From positions 162,804,813 to 162,868,812 of the forward strand of contig JAUPFV010000002.1 in NCBI GenBank assembly GCA_036936605.1: DNA of 64,000 nt, read 5' to 3'. The stretch is from Limnanthes douglasii subsp. nivea (taxonomy: Eukaryota > Streptophyta > Magnoliopsida > Brassicales > Limnanthaceae). This document shows positions 43,913 to 57,829 of this stretch, one piece after another (the stretch's first letter is position 1; each line of letters begins with the position of its first letter). Under the pieces are notes generated by a model. That model was given only the letters and a program-made list of their open reading frames with translations. It ran no database searches and was not told where the DNA came from. The position numbers and the translations under genes were made by a program.

Positions 43913-44542
43913 ATGGATAAAAACGAAAAGCAAACTGTTAGAAAATTAAAATCCGACGTTTGGATATATTTTAATATGCCCCCCTTGCCGACGATATGAA
44001 AGAAAATATGTTTGCAAAAAATATGGTGTTATTTTATTGTGTAAGAGTACTTATGGTACGGGTAATTTGTGTCGTCATATACAAAAATATGAAAAAGTAA
44101 GTAGTCGTGATGTAGGACAGATTCTTACCATCAATATTTGAAGAACATTAATCTATTATATAATATTAATTTCATTTAGTTAAATCTATAAATGATTGTG
44201 TTTGTGCATGAGTTTGATGATTTCAAAAGTGATACATGTAGTGGTTTATTAAAAACTACGCAACTCGAACTATATTTAGATGCATCGAAGGTGAAGGGAG
44301 ATAAAAATTTCGATATCCTAACATATTGGAAAATAAACCAATATAAATATCCTGAACTTGCTAGCATGGCGCGTGATGTGTTGTCAATTCCTATATCTAC
44401 AGTGGCGTCAGAGTCAACATTCAATCTTAGGGGTCGAGTTCTTGACCAATTTCGTAGCTCACTTAAACCGGATACGTCCGAGGTATTAATTTGCATAAAG
44501 GATTGGTTATTTGGAGAAAATTTTAAGTTTTATAATATCTAA
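43913..44542 (+). pseudogene. hAT BED/dimerisation remnant, copy B
   Basis: As at 5,406-6,036. The Trp codon (TGG) of 'SDVWIYFNM' is intact here, but a one-base difference in the C run shifts the BED frame. The C-terminal domain is open from 44,192 to 44,542 ('ISTVASESTFNLRGRVLD'), with two substitutions in this motif relative to copy A. Confidence 0.85.
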
Positions 44543-44994
44543 TACTTAAATGTTTAAATGTTTATATCTATTTTATATGATTTCAATATCTTTTGTTTCA
44601 AAATATATTGTAGTTTTGCAAGATAAAATGAACAAACTCATAGAGGATTGTTTAAGTTTGGATTTGTATCTTGACACGGATGGTGGTTCCGTTAGTTGAT
44701 TTCATTTAAGGTAAATTTATGGTTTAATTATATACATATGTCATCAAATATAATATATATTTGTGATACAACTTTTATTTTATTTTATTTTTGTAGAAGC
44801 TTCAAGATAAAATTTGTTTTTATTGGTGAAATCAACTTCAAAGTTCATGTTTTTTAATTTAATCATTTATTGTTCAAGACAAAATTTATGTAATATAATT
44901 TTTTTAATATCATATATGATTGGAATTTAATACATATAAATTTCATGTTTTGCATTATGTATTTATGTGAGGTTTCTAGTTTTGATATTTTTGT

Positions 44995-45360
44995 GTCTAA
45001 CAAGTCGTGTTCGTGTTAAGTATGTGTATCGGGTTAATTAATATTTCGTGTTGAAAATGTCAAGTTCGTGTTTTGGGTTGGTTTAAATTTTGTGTCAAAC
45101 AGGTCGTGTTCGTGTTAAACAGATGTTTCATGTTGTCTACAATTTCGTGTTAAACAGGCCATGTTCGTGTTAAACAGATATTTCATGTTGTCAACAATTT
45201 CGTGTCAAACAAGTCGGGTTCGAGTCCAACATATTTTTAATAGGTCGGGTTCGTGTCTATGAACCTGACACGAATTTCGGGTTCGTGTCACATGTTTTAA
45301 AATTTCGGGTTGGTCAAACCCAACACGAATACGATCCGAAACCCAAAATTAATAGCCCTA
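44995..45360. repeat. hAT subterminal repeats and terminus, copy B
   Basis: As at 6,475-6,848. It ends TTAATAGCCCTA at 45,360. Confidence 0.65.
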
Positions 45361-45689
45361 ACTGCATGTTTTGACTTAATACAATTTTGGAATCAATTAA
45401 CTAATCTAATAAGTAAAGAGCATCATATAAGTAACATATAAATGGTAATATAATTGATATTCTTGAGATTACTAAAAAACACTATTCTAACTAATAGTTG
45501 TCAAGGTTCAGTATGGTAAAATCATTCACTACTAGTAATAATCTCCAAATTTAAAATTTGAACATCCTTTTTTAGTCTGATTCATAAAATAATATTTTTC
45601 AACACCTTCCCACATTCAAAAAAAATTAGAGGCCAATAATATAAATATAATACAGATTTGAAAAATAATTGAATATAGGTCATCGATAA

Positions 45690-47036
45690 ATGCTCTAATT
45701 TTCTTCAAGAAGTAATATGGACATACAGAACAACACCTCAGACCACAACGGGTGAAACTTCTTTTCTAATGTTATATGACATGAGGGAAGAATGACTAAA
45801 TCTGACTTAATCGAAGAGAAGACTACTAAGTGTCAAAAGCTTAGTTTCTTTCTCCTACGAGACGCATGTAACCAAACGTACATATCAACACAAACTAGCC
45901 TTTCCCATATGGCATACAAGAAATTTAACGGTTAGATAGCTCGTCTATTAAGAAAATACGGGCCTTGAAATTCTCCTCCACTTAATTTATGAGTGTCATC
46001 TCCAAAACTTAGTCAATTTGCATCTCTTGTGTCTACGTCGCTATGCATCCCACCATAGCTTCACAAAAGACTTCTATTTTGCTAGTGTCGTTTGTAATTT
46101 GGTTGCACTTACGTTGGCGCGCTTCAACTTTATCCAATTGATTGCATCACGGTTTTTAATACTGGTGATGGTCCTCTCTGTGTTTTACTTTTTCCCCCAC
46201 AACCTAGCACGAGTCACCTTGCGCACTCCGCACTCTCCTCACTTCTTTTATTGGGATCTGGGAACAGTCTTACTTATACTGCGCTCATTCGTTTTGTTTT
46301 TAGGCCCCCGCGATGAGTTACTTTATGTACACACCATTCACTATATACATGACTCTTCTAAGTTCGTGTGATCTGATCCTCATTGCGCTGGGCTAACTTA
46401 TTGGGTCATTACGCTTGGCTTAAGTGCATCACCTTTGAAGATTTATACCAGCTATGATATCACTTGTCACGGGCTTAGCTTCCTTCGTGCATGAGGCGCT
46501 TTTAACTGAGAGCGCCTAGTGGCTCAAGAAAATATTTCCCATATGGCACAAAATAAATACAATGGTTGGATAGCAAAGATTGAGTATAATTACATGTTAT
46601 ATGAAAACTCGAGTTAGTATCAACAAGTCGTAGAACTTATCATGATATGCATAGAGAAGTTGAGGCTAGCACGTCCATTGGGAAAATGTAGATCGTGACA
46701 TAAGGCTCATTTAAGAGTTCAACATTATTAGACACTTATGAGAAGTAGGTGTGTCTCACGGCTTTCACTGTGTCAATTTTAAGGTGGGTAATAATATCTT
46801 GAGGATATTTTTTTTGTATATAAGAGATTGTAGGCTTGGTAAATTTGGTCTTAATTAGAAAGAGTTACGGCTGGTACTTACAAGCCCGTGGATAATGAAG
46901 GAAGGCCACTTCAACTTTGTGGATCATTAAGCACCTAAAGCTCTATTACTTGTAAATATGTAATTAATGTGCAGGTTTCGAGAACTAAGCTTTTTTATAA
47001 TTTTGATGCAATGTTTAGTGGCATACGTTTTCCTAC
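45690..47036 (+). pseudogene. Tat integrase fragment and downstream repeats, copy B
   Basis: 'VIWTYRTTPQTTTGE' at about 45,712, the truncated left direct repeat near 45,905-45,960, unassigned sequence, and the right direct repeat at about 46,538-46,700. Equivalent to 7,171-8,625. Confidence 0.65.
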
Positions 47037-47395
47037 CCAGTCTGATCTAACCTTAGTAAAGTGTCCCAACCTTGGTTGGTCAAAGACCTATCCACTACTC
47101 TGAGTTAACTGGATCGTTTTGATCCAGTCACGTGCCCTAAGTATTTTGTTAGGTTTGATCTGACCCTTGTAAAATGTTCCAATCTTAGTTGGTCAAATAT
47201 TTTTTTAATGCTCTAAGTTAAGTGTCTCATACGATCACGTCGGGTAAAGTATTCTAATCTAAGTTTGTCCGATAGTTATCTAGTGCTCTAAGTTGAACGC
47301 CTTAGTTTGATTTGGCCCTAGTAAAATGTTTCAACCTTATTTGTCTGAGACCTATATGATCATATAAGTTGATTAGCTTGGTTCGATCCACCCTT
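47037..47395 (+). repeat. Minisatellite, copy B
   Basis: About four units of the 85-95-bp repeat. The last is cut at 'GGTTCGATCCA', where the deletion relative to copy A begins. Confidence 0.75.
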
Positions 47396-47965
47396 TCCTC
47401 GTTATCCGTTTTGAGAGGCATGTATATATGTTCGGTCAAGGATGTGGACTTGGTCTTTTTATGCACTTTTCAGGACTAACTCTGATTTTAGTAACTTTAG
47501 CTCTGACTTGGTTGATTTTAAATCTAATTATACTATCATTTCTTCGAGTTTCAATACCATTTTATTTTTGGCATTCAGAATTTCAAAGCTTTTCGATAGT
47601 CTTGTACATACATTTTTAATTATTATTGTTATCCCATTTGATCTCAAGTACAGTGGAATTCCGATTCATGTTTTAGGCCTTAATTCCGTCACCATCATTG
47701 AAATACTTTATTGGTTTCTTCATCAATATGGAGAATTTTAAAAGTTTGAAATGATGTTCTTTATGGATTTCTTTAGAAAAATCCTAAAGTCTAAGTGGTG
47801 TTCATCAGCAAGGCTTTAAATTACGGTGAAGGAATTATTCATAACCTGCAAAGGTTTAAGGGTAAATGACAATTAATTCATGAAAATAAAAGTCTAAAAT
47901 ACATGAACAATGATCACTAGCTTTAGCTCTAGACTGAGAGTGATTTCCCAATTGCATGCCTCGAG
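47396..47965. other. Spacer, copy B
   Basis: Equivalent of 9,550-10,163 without the plastid insertion. The empty site is 47,650/47,651. No gene. Confidence 0.5.
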
Positions 47966-48118
47966 TCAGGACTTCTTGTTGGCAGCAGCATTAGACTTGG
48001 AAGAATTAGCATACCAAGTCACAACCCTCGGTAGAATGCGAGCGCCCGATAGAGTCACTTGAACTTTTGCCTTGGGATATTTAGATCCCATATTCTCAGG
48101 TGAGCCCCGACTCAACAT
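47966..48118 (-). CDS. Unrecognised 50-codon frame, copy B
   Basis: Same as 10,164-10,316, with 'ENMGSKYPKAKVQ' in place of 'ENMASKYPKAKVQ'. Function unknown. Confidence 0.3.
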   Translation of the reverse strand: MLSRGSPENMGSKYPKAKVQVTLSGARILPRVVTWYANSSKSNAAANKKS

Positions 48119-48135
48119 AGATTTGGCATGAGCTC

Positions 48136-48174
<39 letters not shown>

Positions 48175-48760
48175 GTATTATATTATAGTATATAATTAAA
48201 TATATATTATAGTATAATAATTTAATATATAAATTTAATTTTATTAAATTTATATATAGAGTACGAAATAGTTTGGACATTAAGTGAATAGGTAGTCGTA
48301 TAGTATTTTTCAAAATAATTAGCATGTCTTAAGTTGTTCGAACTTGGATAAATAATTAATGATCCAATATATCGCCAAAGTGATCCCTATTAGTGAATTA
48401 ATTGTTTTAGAGTTTTGACAAGTCTATGATTGACAAGTATGTAAATTTTAATCGTCCCAAATTTTTTTTAAGGTTTGACATACTTAATCTTAGACACAAG
48501 ATAATTATTTGTGAATTGGTCATTAAGAAAATTGAACTAGGAAAATCGGCCCAAAGGAATATTTTCTTACTTAAGTCAATTAGTAGGATCAACATTAATT
48601 ATGTTCAAACTCATACATATACAAATTAATATGCTTACCCAAAGGTATCTTATTGATGTTGTAAGAGTATGTTTTATTATGTTGTGTTTATTTGTTAAAT
48701 ACTATGGAGATTATGTTAAGTGATGTTTTTTGCTGTTTATTGTTTGTTGTTTGTTATGTT
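48119..48760. other. AT-rich spacer with TA microsatellite, copy B
   Basis: A TA run at about 48,140-48,170 is roughly 16 bp longer than in copy A. It retains the 73 bp at 48,559-48,631. No gene. Confidence 0.5.
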
Positions 48761-49342
48761 AGCAAATTCGTATCTCTATAACCCAGAAGGCAAAAACGTA
48801 CCCATCTGAAACAAGCAATTCCATTAGCATTCCGAAATGAAATTCCACCTGAGATCATCCATGCAAAAATGTTTCTCGAAGAGGTAGATAAATGTTTTGC
48901 CAAGAATGATAAAGTAGAGATTAAGACGCTGCTTATAAAGCTAGCCTCTATAAAATATCGTGGCAAAGGGACTGTTCGTGAGCACATCTTGGAAATGTTA
49001 AACATCGCTTCCAAATTGAAAGCACTTAAGATTGACCTTCCGGAAGATGTTGTGGTAAGCTTTGCTTTTCACTCTTTCCCTCCTCTGTATAAGAACTTCG
49101 AAACTTCTTATAACTATCAGCGCAAGAAATGGACTCTCAACGAGCTCATCTCTCAGGCAGCGCAAGAGGAGGAAAAGATGAAGCAGGAACATCCAGAAGT
49201 GCAAATGGTGAAAGCTCAGGTGGATAAGAGAAAGTATGAAGGTTCAGATGCACATGCATCCGGTTCGGGACAAAAGAAACATAAGGGTACGTCTGGTAAT
49301 GGGCGTTGCTTCCATGGTAAGAAACCGGGGCACTTTAAGAAA
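48761..49342 (+). pseudogene. Copia gag, copy B, cut in the zinc knuckle
   Basis: The frame from 48,869 matches copy A with a few changes and lacks two codons after 'VDKR'. Homology ends after 'GHFKK' at 49,342. The rest of the open frame to 49,399 is foreign sequence. Confidence 0.88.
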
Positions 49343-52300
49343 TATTGGATTAAGGATAGTGGCCCCTACCAAAAGTACTCGAGAAAAGAAAATTCCTAAA
49401 ATCAGTCCAAGAGATGATACGCTTCTTCAAAACTAACATTTGGTGCAAGTACATGGTCCTTAATGTCTTAACATCTAGCAATCAGTCACAATTCCATATT
49501 CCGGAACTTACATATTTGTTTGGAACTTTAAAATCTAATTTTTTTCAATTTTTGTTGGCCCTTTAAGTATTTTCAATGACTCGTGATCAATGTGGATCAG
49601 GAACGTTGAATGCTATAGCTGGTTATACCATGTTTGCAATGCCGACACAATAATAGATGTTCCTGGTACCAAGTCAATCATGCTTAATCCGACGAATCTG
49701 TGATGACTGATGAATGATTTCTTCGGGAACACAATCATCTAAAATCCTTATCCTTATTGGGCAAATAAGATATTTCAATAGGCATATTTGTCTTTTTGAA
49801 ATTGAGAATCCTCAATAGGTTTTATCAAATAATTATGGATAAAGACTCTTCAAACAAACAATATTAGAAGATAAAAAAATATTTGATTTACTTAGCACAT
49901 CTTCTGTTTTAGTTATCTTTGGACTTTAATTTTATTTATGTTAATTTTCTCATTAGTATACACCGATTTTCCTTCACCCATCGATGTATTGTTGCTTGAA
50001 GTCTATAATTGTATTCTTTTAGTCTGATTGGAAGTGGTTTTTTAATGTTGCGCTTGATTTGATGCTCAAAATAACAACATGGAATAATTCATAGAACTTA
50101 ATGTATGGTTACCTTTCCACCTCTCTTGCAATACATTCTTACAAACCATCTATGCATCGTATCATTAGTGTGTCCTTAGACTATTGTGGTTCCAATCGAT
50201 TTTTGAGATGTGCAAACTCATCAAAATACTCCTAGATAGTTCGGGTTTGTTGTGACAGCTCCCTTAAATGTATTTATATATCATGGTGGTAATAAGTAGA
50301 TAAATACATTCTCCTTAAAAGATTTCATGTCTTCTCAATTTTTAATGGGTTTCAAATGTTTCTTTCTTCAATATATCACTTCTTTATCCTACCAAATAAG
50401 AGAACTTATGAAAATTGTACAGTATCTAGGGGCAAGCTTCTTTCACGTATTATACCCATAACACTCAAATATATACTCCATAAGGTTTTTGTGAATCTAT
50501 GTAAGTATTACAAACTGATTTCCCAATGAATAACAAAGGTTTTTATTTCTAGGCCTCGTTAGTTTTTCCTCCCTCGTTATTCCTCTTCCAAGAGGATATC
50601 TTTTTTATTAAAGGGTCTAAATGGTCATCTTTTTAATTAGGAATATTATCATCATCATTTTTTATTTTCAACATGTTGTTATTATTGTTGTGGAGGTAGA
50701 CTGTTTCTGATGGCTCTAAATCCACTGGGAGCCTCTAAATTAACCCAATACGTTCTCTAAATTCGTTCCTCACAGTACAAACTTGTTCACCTTGTGTGCA
50801 CATCGTTTCCCTATATATTCACATATACTATTGCATAATAATCATCAATTATAAAAGAGTCTCCATAGTGTTTTCTACTCTTGATAACATATATTTTCGC
50901 TCTCATACTATGTGATGTAGGCATGAAAGTGGTTTGTGTGTAGAAGTTAATTTTTACAGAACACTCACACTTTGAACATATTCAGATGATACATGTAGCG
51001 GTAGATGGAGTGTTGGTTTGACTCGTAAACACAATAAGATAGATGATGGATCGAGATGCACCACAAAGGAGATGAGAAAGCCTTTGATAAGCATAAATCA
51101 CATTGTTTCTCACAAAAACAGTTTAGAGATAGATTTGTCATCGATAAATATTTTGAGTAGAAATATGTTTTTTTATTAATATCTTATAACTTGAAAGAAT
51201 ATGTTTATTATAAAGACTTTAGGGTTTTATTTGTAGCCATACAAGTTATACAAATGAAATATTTCTCTTTAACTATCTTAAAAGAGAATTAAATGATTTT
51301 AAATATTCAACACTATATTTTAGGTAAAAATACCCAATAACTTTGTTTTACTTTTAAAATAATAATAATAAAAATACTTGCACAATTTTAGTTTTTTTAT
51401 AATTATCTTGCACAATTTTAGTTTTCTTAGCCGAAGTATGTAAGACTTTTTTAATAAACCTCAGATTTTTCGATTGGCCGAGCCCCTATGCCTCTGGCTG
51501 AGAAGTTATTTTTTTTTTTAATTTTGTTGGACTAAGTGATTAGCATGAAGAGCTTTTGACTTGAACAATTTATGCGTGACGTGCTTTTCTAGCCTGCTGG
51601 TGGGCCTAATTTACTCTTGCCAAACTTTCAATTCATCCCGAACATTTTTATGCTTAATTGAAAATTATTCACCGACCTCATGTCCTTTAGGGAAAAATAT
51701 ATTTTTTATCAAAGAGAAACAAGTATAAAAAATATGTAACAAACTACTAAAGTTTATGGTACTTTTTAGAATTGAAAAGACTTGTTATTATTGTTAATTT
51801 TGTGTAGTGGATAACCCTCTTAGTACTTCAAAGTAAACACAACAAGTGTACAAACAATAAGGAAACTAGTTCATACCATTGCATTAAGAGATGTATGAAC
51901 CGAAAGAGGGGGCATGAGTGAAGTGTCTATATGTTGTTCCCTAGACATGAGAAAATATATCGGGGGGAAGCATGATGTCTATATGCAAAACTTGCACGAT
52001 AAAATATAGAGGGATTTAAAAATCTTGTGTTACTTTAACCCGTAAGCAAGAACCATAGAGAGTCATGATCCTAAATATGCTCGAGCCCACATGTATTATT
52101 GTAAAAGAAAAAAGACCCAAACTTTTCCCAAACCTATAGCCATTAGATGAAGGGATTCATGATCCTAATTCTAATTGAACACGTGAATATTACTGGAACA
52201 ATGATTCTTGTACTGCCCTAGCATGTAGGCATTATCAAGATAGAATCACAATCCTTATATGGTAATAAATGTAGTTATCTTATAAAGAAAATCATCTAGG

Positions 52301-52580
52301 GAAGATAATGCTTTTACTATACGATTTAACAGTTATGTAGGGGAAGTGTGATGTGTAGTGTGTGCATCGAAGCAATTGTTGGCTATCATAACCAATAATT
52401 TAAAGCGAGCAATTTAAACTTTTTATTTTACGGATCCATAAATGGTCAAGATGGAGGGTACTTCTTCTATAAAAAACAAGACTAATTTTCAGTTTGGTTC
52501 GACTTCTCTTATTTTTTTAGATACGTGATTCAACCTAATATTTTTTTAAATAAAAAAACTTCTATTTTATTTAAGTTTTT
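49343..52580. other. Region without recognisable genes
   Basis: About 3.2 kb, AT-rich. Neither strand shows a family motif. A small tandem pair 'CTTGCACAATTTTAGTTTT' is at about 51,377-51,426. An imperfect repeated phrase around 'GTGTCTATATG' occurs near 51,925 and 51,978. Confidence 0.4.
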
Positions 52581-55299
52581 GAAAATATAATCAGGAACGG
52601 TAGCGGAACACTATCGATCTGAAAGAATGTCACATACTCAATACATTCTGAGTGACATCATAGATGTGAAGCATCCCAAGCGTCAAGGGGCCCGTATTAG
52701 CATATAATTAATACAAGTCCTATCCTTGGATGATGGCTTCGACATCCACTACTTATTTCAACCCATAAAAATCTGCCAAAAGGAACCGTCGAAGTAAGCT
52801 TCAGTATCAACAATGGGCATCGGTGAACCCCTTCTGCAGTCTATAAGAATAAAGATAACTTCATCTTTATTTTGAAAACGTAACATTGGTTGAGCAACAT
52901 TTAAACTGTAGAGGAATTCATCAACAACCGCATACTTAACCTCCCATATTCATAATACCCAACCTCGGCTTTCCATGTGGGGATGATACGAATTCGTAGA
53001 TGTAATAAGTATTATTGTCGAAGTATTTGGTCGATGTTTTTACTATAACCTCGACATCGACCTCTAACTAGTTATTCTCTTTATTTTATCTTTCTTGGAG
53101 TATGGAAAGTGGTTTGTCACCTGCAACTATCGTTTTTACCAATGAATATATCGTCGAGTTATCCATAGAAAGTACTTATTTGTATTCTACCGAATCGTGT
53201 TTGTTTTCTCATTCTTACAATGCCTTCAGCCATTTGCTTGAATAAATATTTGCTCAGATCATCTTTATTTGCTTCAGTCCTAAACTTTTAGATGTTAATC
53301 TTTCCTTGCGTAGACATTTCAAAACCTTTCAGTAACGAAATTTCAGATAAAAAACAAATTGGTAAAAAAAGGCGATGATCGTCTTTCCACTAGTTGTACA
53401 AATCTTGTGATGATTTTTTTAATTCATAGGGGTTGGAAAATAATAGTTGAAAAAGTATTTGTTAAACACCAACACTTGACAATAAAAAAAAGTTGTCAAT
53501 AACGCACGAAAAATGACAACCTAGATGTTGTTACAATTATCAAAATGTTACTCCCTATGTGATGTTTTCATCCAATGTCTCCCAATTTCACCACTTTCTT
53601 GATTGACGCCCAAGATTTAGTTATATAAGAGAATTTTGACTTTCAGTCATGATTAAATCAGGAAGCTTGGTGAACTGGCTCAAAACGACCCATAGTAAGA
53701 GAGTAAAAGCGACTAGTAGATGTTTGAATTTCGCAATGAGACATAACATCTTCTATACTTATTTTTATTCTAAAGAATTTTGAGGCTAACACAACACTAA
53801 TCAGATTCCTTCAGCCATTTAGGTAGGTAAAATACAAACATATTCGAAGAATTTAGTAATAAGTATGAATCATGGAAATTGAAGACCATAATTCAAATGA
53901 TTATAGAAAATATACACGTCGCCATCTAATTTATAATGAGAAAGTGCTCATCTCTTTAAAAATATGATACTATCAGAATTAGGAAATAACCAACTTTAGC
54001 AAAACTCATCTTTTTCAAGATCGTTAGTATAAATAACAGGACTGGATAGTAAAGATAAAAAATCTATATAAAAAAGAAACATATTCAACAACATGATCGA
54101 TGTCAATTATAGAGGAACATTCAATGGCATGTTGGTTAAGTGACAAATGATGAAACGCCAACTTTTTAGACAAAATTGGTATACTAAATTTTATTCCACT
54201 TAAAAATGAAGTATCATAATCATTATTAGATGAACTAACTAAAGTTGCCATAGGTTTTATTACTGATTAACCTATGCTTTGGAACATTGTTTTTTAGGAA
54301 GTAGTATAGCAGACTCGTGAGCCTTACCACCAGCCATATAATAATAAAACCAAGTGCAAGAAATTATGATTTTTTTTACCTTTGATTATTTGATTTTTGA
54401 ACAATACGATCTTGAAGTTTAAAAAATGATGAAAATAGAAATGCAAGGTACTTATGAAACATAATTGTTTTTAAAATATTATAGAGATAGAAGGTCTCGA
54501 GAAATATTTTTAAAGCATGGAGACATTTTTAATAGGAAAGGATGGATTAAAAAAACAAATAATTAGACCAGAGTTCATGGTCACTGGAAACGATTATGCA
54601 ATACGAATAATTTTAATTATTTAATAAATAAATAAATAAATAAATTAGACCTTTATGACGTAAGAATGATTAAATCATTTAGGAGAAATGTGAGATATAA
54701 GCCCTTGTTTCGACCACAAATATGACCCTAACTTGGTCATATGGTTCTTAATTATAACGTTATACTTAAAAACTAGGGGGGGGGGTCATTTTCACAATCT
54801 TCACGATCTTTACCTCGTATTATAGTCCTTAACTATAAAATTATACTTAAGGACTATGAGGCCTAATAAGGACTATGAGGACTATGAGGCCTAATAAGGT
54901 CATATAATCTTATTCTGGAGGTAAAGGTTAAGCAAGACATATTATGATGACGACCAATTTAAATAAGGAAATAACTCAAGCTAGTTAAAGGAACTTACAT
55001 TCTATATCATGAAGACCCACATATCAAGACAATCCTAAGATGAAAGTTAAATTTACCTAAGGAAATCAGTGAATATATGGATTTAAGGAGGAATTTTATT
55101 TAGCAAGTTGGATACAGATACACGACGAACTAAATAAGAAAGATGAAGACTTCAGAGTGAATAATTTTTAAGTACTAAGAAAACCTCAATATAAAAAAGA
55201 AGCTGAGCAAATAAAATATTGATATAACGATTGTACCTATATAAAGCCTAAATCAAACGAAGCAAATAGATTCTAAGACACTATTCAATATTATTAGAA
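52581..55299. other. Region without recognisable genes
   Basis: Somewhat less AT-rich between 52,590 and 53,100, but all frames are broken. The 75-codon minus frame at 54,024-54,251 shows no motif. A short tandem repeat around 'GGACTATGAGGCCTAATAA' lies at about 54,850-54,898, and a G9-10 run near 54,775-54,785. A worn pol continuing from the antisense Tat relic may be hidden here but cannot be supported. Confidence 0.35.
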
Positions 55300-55610
55300 T
55301 GTCAAATAGATGCTAGCCACGTGTCATTCATCCAAGAACATTGTAAGACTGCATTATAGGTACTTGGAGCATCAATAATCATCAATAAGATATTCCTCAT
55401 CTTCTTAGTTACTCATTATCCATCAATCATAGTCAAATGAACTTCCCCAACGCATTTAGTTGAACGTCCAATAAAACTCACTAAATATCAGTTTTTTTGT
55501 ACGACAGTATACTAAACATCTGATCTTATTGTATTAGATAAAAAGTATTAGATTAACTACCAATATCCATCATTACTCTTTTTACTATTACTCCACTAAA
55601 TTCTAAAGTC
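55300..55610 (-). pseudogene. Antisense Tat relic: protease
   Basis: Minus strand: 'GVIVKRVMMDIGS', then a stop where Ser is usual, then 'SNTFYL', corresponding to the family's 'RVL.DTGSSANILY'. The triad reads D-I-G. Downstream, 'LLMIIDAPSTYNAVL' and 'CSWMNDTWLAS' match the 'VD.PS.YN.ILGRPWL' block. A few stops. Confidence 0.72.
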
Positions 55611-55659
55611 ATCTACAAAGTATCAGCATACGGTATTACCAATCCTCTATAGTCTTCGT

Positions 55660-56720
55660 TAGTGAATGACAACATCAAAGCAGGATTCTTATGTAGATAC
55701 ATAGCTGATTCATCATGCAACCTGTTTATTTATCACCCTTTTGTTGCTTTTGACTATTATCTTTATTATTTCATTCTTTTTTTCATCTTTTCTACCCTTC
55801 ACAAATTTGACAAACTCACCATAATTAATTAACTCTTGTATCTCATCTTTCAACTGAAAAAAAATATCCAATAGAGTGCTCATGACCATTATGAGAAGCA
55901 CACTAGTATATGTTGGTTCTTTCATTGATTTGCGCAAACATTACACTCGATGTCCAATAATTTATTTTTATTTTTTGTTCTATCATAAATTGTAACAATT
56001 CTTGTTGACAATGGAGTTGATTTCTATTTTGATTATCAAAATAAAAATAACACAGTCTATTAATTGGTTCTTCAATAATGTGTAGAACTCATCGGGCTTC
56101 ATTTTGTTTCTCCGCTAAAGTATTAAACCTTCACTCTGAAAAAATTAGCTTGTAAAATCGTTTTGCATCTTCGACTATAATAAACATTTATAACCAATTC
56201 AAAAGATCTATCATTTAATCAACCATAAACTTGATCAAATCCTTCAATAACTTGCTTTCCACTAGAAGCCATCAGTTAAACGTTGCTTAAACTATATATT
56301 TTTTACAATATTCTAATTTTAACTCTTGAACAAACATTTGAACATAATCCCTAAACGATTCATTAATTTTTCTAAATAACGCCATGATGTGATCTCCATC
56401 AAGCTTAATTACCAATAAATTATCGTTAAACGACTTACACAAATTTTTAAAACTATCAATGGATCCCGACATAAGGTTAATGAGCCAATTTAAGGCATTT
56501 CCTCTAAGGTCATGGAAAAGGCTATACGAAACAAAGTATTGTTTGGATTAAATCCTAACATCTTATTAAAACTGCTTTTAAATTATGCTCAAGATCTCAT
56601 ATTCTTTCGTATTTATTCATCATATACGGATCAAATTTCATCGATAATTTTCTTTCATGAATTGTTTAAGTTAATGGAGATTATGCCAAAATATAATGCG
56701 TCAGCCTAGATCTTTTCAAC
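55660..56720 (-). pseudogene. Antisense Tat relic: gag
   Basis: Minus strand: 'LINLMSGSIDSFKNLCKSFN' and 'RKINESFRDYVQMFVQELKL' (56,484-56,300) are the core of the gag domain. Farther on, 'HNGHEHSIGYFF' and 'QLKDEIQELINYGEFVKFVK' (about 55,890-55,780) match the end of gag, which has a zinc-knuckle-like H-x-D-H-G-H motif and then 'LK.EIE.LI..G.L..F'. Interrupted by stops. The N-terminal part beyond 56,720 is not recognisable. Confidence 0.72.
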
Positions 56721-57563
56721 CCTTTATGTCATTCACCTTTTAACTTGTATTTCCTATTATTAAGTTTTTCATTAGACAATGCTTCATTAAATAAAAGCTC
56801 ACCATTATTATTATTTTGTTCATTTAAAATATCCTTCTTGACTTGAATTAAATCATTGTTACTAATATTTTCATGTTGATTGACATTTGTTTTCGAAGAT
56901 TTTTTTTTTCAATTATCAATTATAAAGTTTTACTCATCATATCAATTATATTATATCTTTCCTTATCCCATTGGTTCCGCAATATGTTGAACTTATTTTT
57001 TTGTCGTAACTGGTTCATCTACAACTCTAAAGTACGAAATAAAAAACTTAAAGTATTACAGTTGTGTCTCGTCAGCAATTGTTGAAATGATATCATATCT
57101 ACTGCTTCCACTCGAATTTGTAACGATGTTACCAACAAATTAAAACTTATTTCACCGGTCCAACTCGTGCAACATTATTTAATTGAATCAAATATAGTAT
57201 TCTTAAAGTTTTTAGTATCATCGATGAAGTTTCATGTATCGTGTTGCTCCCGCAAGCTAGCGAAGCAATATATGAATATTTTAAAAACCATTGCTGAAGA
57301 TTCGTGTAATATCTTTATGAGCTTTCCCTATCAATTCATGAGCGAATCATCACCATTGGTTATCAAATACACTCTATGAAGATTTTCCACAAATAACGCC
57401 AAATATGACGAATGAAATTTTCTTCAAGTTATTACCAATAAACAAAATCAAAATTTGTAAAAGACAAAATATTCAGTATATTTATGTCAATCAATCATTC
57501 AACGTTACATATCGTATTCACCATAATTATAGCTAATTATGTTGTATGGTGTATCATCTTAAT
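56721..57563. other. Unassigned, AT-rich
   Basis: No supported gene. The plus frames at 56,873-57,085 and 57,167-57,379 have no motif and could overlie the lost N-terminal end of the antisense gag. Confidence 0.35.
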
Positions 57564-57829
57564 TAGGGATGACAAATGGGTTGTAACACGCCATGAATCT
57601 GTGGGATCACGCCAGAACTAATATGGGATCATACAGAAATGACACACTAGAACACGCAGATGGCACACACACACCAAAACACATAATATGTCTGGCACGC
57701 AAGGTATGCACACGCCAAATACGCACACGCTAACGACACACACATCAGACATGCTAATAATAATGACACACCACAAGCCAATCAATTTTGTGTTATATTT
57801 AATAGTAAAATATTATTTTATAGCATAAG

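Larger units (their letters stand above)
37969..49342 (+). repeat. Segmental duplication, copy B
   Basis: Counterpart of 1-11,470. It differs by retaining 617 bp of Tat RNase H (40,587-41,203). It lacks about 570 bp of minisatellite and unknown sequence after 47,392 and lacks the plastid insertion. It has a longer TA microsatellite (48,140-48,170). It keeps 73 bp at 48,559-48,631 that A replaced with 15 bp. Confidence 0.95.

Noticed and set aside
48140..48170. TA repeat as a regulatory or structural element
   Set aside because: Simple microsatellite, length differs between duplicates as expected for slippage.
53000..54250. RT continuation of the antisense Tat relic
   Set aside because: Searched by eye on the minus strand for RT blocks; none found in order.
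49343..55299. CRISPR, rRNA or host gene content
   Set aside because: No regular spacer array, no rRNA-like sequence, and no protein motif on either strand.
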